Assembly: GCA_036272735.1 (NCBI GenBank)
Contig: DATAYF010000206.1
Span: forward strand, 1-22,522
Direction: 5' to 3'
From: DATAYF01 sp036272735
GTDB taxonomy: Bacteria; Chloroflexota; Ktedonobacteria; Ktedonobacterales; Ktedonobacteraceae
Length of the DNA stretch: 22,522 bases
Of this stretch, positions 21,219 through 22,522 are shown in pieces. Position 1 is the first letter of the stretch. Every line of letters begins with the position of its first letter. The position numbers and the translations under genes are program-made. The notes beneath the pieces were generated by a model. That model had not been told where the DNA came from. It worked only from the letters and a program-made list of their open reading frames with translations, and ran no database searches.

Positions 21219-21986
21219 TTGGCAATTGATCATGATAATCTTGAAGAGTTTCGAGATCCACAGACCTATGATCTGCAAGACGAGGGTTATTATGACGATT
21301 ATCCATTGACCGAGCAGTGGGCGCGTTCGCTTGGTGGACCACTGCTGGACTTGGCATGTGGAACGGGACGTATGGCCCTGCGCATGGCGGAGGTTGGCTA
21401 TCAGGTGACAGGTGTGGATATCACGCCAGAAATGATAGCGCGAGCGCACCAGAAGGCGGCGCAGCAGGGCGCGTCTATTGACTGGGTGGTGGCTGATGCA
21501 CGAACGTTCCATCTCCAGAAGCAGTTTCCATTCATTTATATGTTGGAAAATGTCTTTCAATTCTTTCTGACACGAGAGGACCAGGAAGCGATGTTGGCAC
21601 GCGTCCAGGAACATTTGCTCCCAAAGGGATGTTTTCTCTTTGAAACACGCAATCCCACTCCACGAAATCTCCTGGAAGTTCGCCATCCAGAAGGAGATAA
21701 GTACGTGACCCCTGACGGAGGGCAACTCGTGACCAGCGCAGAGCAATACTACGATCCCATGACCCAGATCCAGCACTATACGAGTCATCTCACGTTTCAC
21801 CGTCCCGGAAGTCAACAAGAGCAAAAGACGCTGTACACAGACCTGCGCTATGTTTTTCCGCAGGAGATAGAAGCCCTGCTCTACTACAATGGGTTGCAAA
21901 TCCGCTCGCGTTACGGCAGTTGGCAACAGGAACCTCTGACCGCCACTTCTCCCGCAATGATCTATGTCTGTCAGAAACGTGCCTAG
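21219..21986 (+). CDS. Class I SAM-dependent methyltransferase
   Basis: This 255-residue Rossmann-fold methyltransferase has motif I LLDLACGTGRMALRMA (near 43-58), the acidic end of strand 2 in VTGVDITPEM (residues near 64-73), motif II region VVADARTFHL and the post-motif FETRNPTPRN. It transfers a methyl group from S-adenosylmethionine to a small molecule, and the acceptor is unknown. The longest frame begins with GTG at 21174. TTG at 21219 is preferred because AAAGGTGG lies just before it and the conserved part starts soon after (LEEFRDPQTYD); this choice is uncertain. No membrane segment or extra domain is present. It stands alone between the Lrp operon and the decayed gene at 22010-22220, on which it converges. 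Confidence 0.82.
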   Translation: MAIDHDNLEEFRDPQTYDLQDEGYYDDYPLTEQWARSLGGPLLDLACGTGRMALRMAEVGYQVTGVDITPEMIARAHQKAAQQGASIDWVVADARTFHLQKQFPFIYMLENVFQFFLTREDQEAMLARVQEHLLPKGCFLFETRNPTPRNLLEVRHPEGDKYVTPDGGQLVTSAEQYYDPMTQIQHYTSHLTFHRPGSQQEQKTLYTDLRYVFPQEIEALLYYNGLQIRSRYGSWQQEPLTATSPAMIYVCQKRA

Positions 21987-22009
21987 CTTTTTGCTCATGT
22001 TCTCTGCAC

Positions 22010-22220
22010 CTATATCTCATCCACGCCCATTTCGGCGAGGATGTATTTCAGGTGATGGAGTCCCGAGGCGCATACGCGCTTTGACCGTTCCCAGGGGTAG
22101 TTGATAGCCCTCACCTGCCGCACCAACTACGGACTTACGGAGAAACGAACGACGCGCCGACCCCTGGTCGGTTGACTGGTTGTTGTTGTTGTCTTCAGAT
22201 CCAGAAATGTTCTTTTCCAT
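22010..22220 (-). pseudogene. Tat signal peptide fused to a frameshifted ECF sigma tail
   Basis: The first 35 codons from ATG 22220 read as a Tat signal peptide: a polar, Asn-rich start, then ARRSFLRKSVVGAAG (residues about 22-36). It has a proper ribosome site (AAGGAG, spacing six). Instead of a mature exported protein, the frame then reads EGYQLPLGTVKARMRLG, the DNA-reading helix at the end of an ECF sigma factor. Near 22062-22064 there is one base too many in a G run. Dropping it gives LHHLKYILAEMGV and a stop at 22010-22012, the normal end of such a sigma factor; as read, the frame ends out of phase at 22017. I infer an internal deletion joining two genes on the same strand, then a frameshift. 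It is unlikely to be functional as either protein. Confidence 0.6.
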
Positions 22221-22458
22221 ACGAGGCTCCTTATACGAAATTGGATCATACGTATAACAATAGTTTATTGCTGAATTTTTATCAGCCGCTCTATCGATGA
22301 AGCGCTCAGAGCATAAACGATCCTATTGATCGTCTAAAATACTATACGTACCCCATCAAAAATGGATTACTGGCAGGAAGAAATTCATAAAATGAATGAG
22401 GAAGCAGGAGATTTTGGGGGCCATGCGGACGATTGAGACGGTTGGATGGGTACATTTG
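22221..22458. other. Intergenic region left of the terminal palindrome
   Basis: This stretch is AT-rich and holds no convincing gene. Small inverted repeats are visible, ACGATC (22317-22322)/GATCGT (22328-22333) and an ATACGTAT palindrome near 22250. A promoter for the decayed Tat gene should lie here, but no box pair is convincing. Confidence 0.45.
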
Positions 22459-22522
22459 CCTCAACACATAAAGGGATATTGATGGTTTCGCGAAACCATC
22501 AATATCCCTTTATGTGTTGAGG
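22459..22522. terminator. 64-bp perfect palindrome at the right edge
   Basis: Two 32-base arms (22459-22490 and 22491-22522) are exact reverse complements with no spacer; the centre reads GTTTCGCGAAAC. The arm could extend beyond the window, since the last visible base still pairs. It shares the inner core with the palindrome at 12207-12256. It probably ends transcription from one or both sides, but the gene to its right is not visible. Confidence 0.65.

Noticed and set aside
21189..21998. 269-residue minus-strand frame opposite the methyltransferase
   Set aside because: It has no domain or ribosome site, whereas the plus strand has clear SAM-binding motifs.
22362..22436. 24-codon frame (MDYWQEEIHKMNEEAGDFGG)
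   Set aside because: It has no ribosome site and no terminator of its own except the distant palindrome. It is too short to support without conservation.

Overview
The window looks like chromosomal DNA of a soil-type filamentous member of Chloroflexota, most probably class Ktedonobacteria. This is an inference from gene style: ECF sigma factors paired with unusual membrane partners, HEAT- and TPR-rich signalling proteins, serine/threonine-kinase-like receptors, a Gmad2-type lipoprotein and long palindromes between genes. No rRNA, tRNA, CRISPR array, transposase or phage gene was seen, so the taxonomic call is moderate at best. Layout, left to right. (1) 1-981: a leader with a two-tier hairpin and an HPP-family membrane protein. 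The left edge carries a strong Shine-Dalgarno sequence facing left, as if a divergent gene starts just outside. (2) 992-5362, minus strand: a five-gene operon read from 5362 down. It holds an ECF sigma factor, an overlapping HEAT-repeat/ABC-2-permease fusion, two ABC-2 type permeases and an ABC ATPase. (3) 5719-8652, plus strand, divergent from that operon and driven by a near-consensus promoter: a 977-residue protein with a kinase fold that lacks the catalytic aspartate, followed by 20 exact 34-residue TPRs. (4) 8653-12147: a terminator, a 44-codon single-membrane-segment small ORF with its own terminator, then a second ECF sigma gene overlapping (ATGA) a single-pass membrane protein, and a Gmad2-like lipoprotein. 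A 50-bp perfect palindrome closes this block. (5) 12271-16018: an unrecognised 247-residue protein, an ACS-type MFS transporter and a MarR regulator, all minus strand, with a divergent SDR oxidoreductase. A 34-bp-stem palindrome separates the MarR and MFS genes. (6) 16094-18013: a ClC-type chloride channel/transporter with two CBS domains, whose promoter sits inside a 12-bp inverted repeat. (7) 18010-20790, minus strand: an operon of Lrp/AsnC regulator, YjeH-like amino-acid exporter and APH-fold kinase, with a strong promoter overlapped by a 13-bp palindrome. (8) 21219-22522: a class I methyltransferase, then a decayed chimera joining a Tat signal peptide to the frameshifted tail of an ECF sigma factor, then a 64-bp palindrome at the right edge that is a covarying relative of the one at 12207. 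How the genes may work together. Two independent sigma modules are present: 992-5362 and 9177-12147. In neither is the sigma factor followed by a recognisable zinc-type anti-sigma factor. In both, the gene that overlaps it encodes a membrane protein with a cytoplasmic N-terminal region, so these partners are the best candidates for sigma control. The most unusual arrangement is the first operon: the membrane partner is itself a HEAT/ABC-2-permease fusion, and it shares its upstream region with the pseudokinase-TPR gene.
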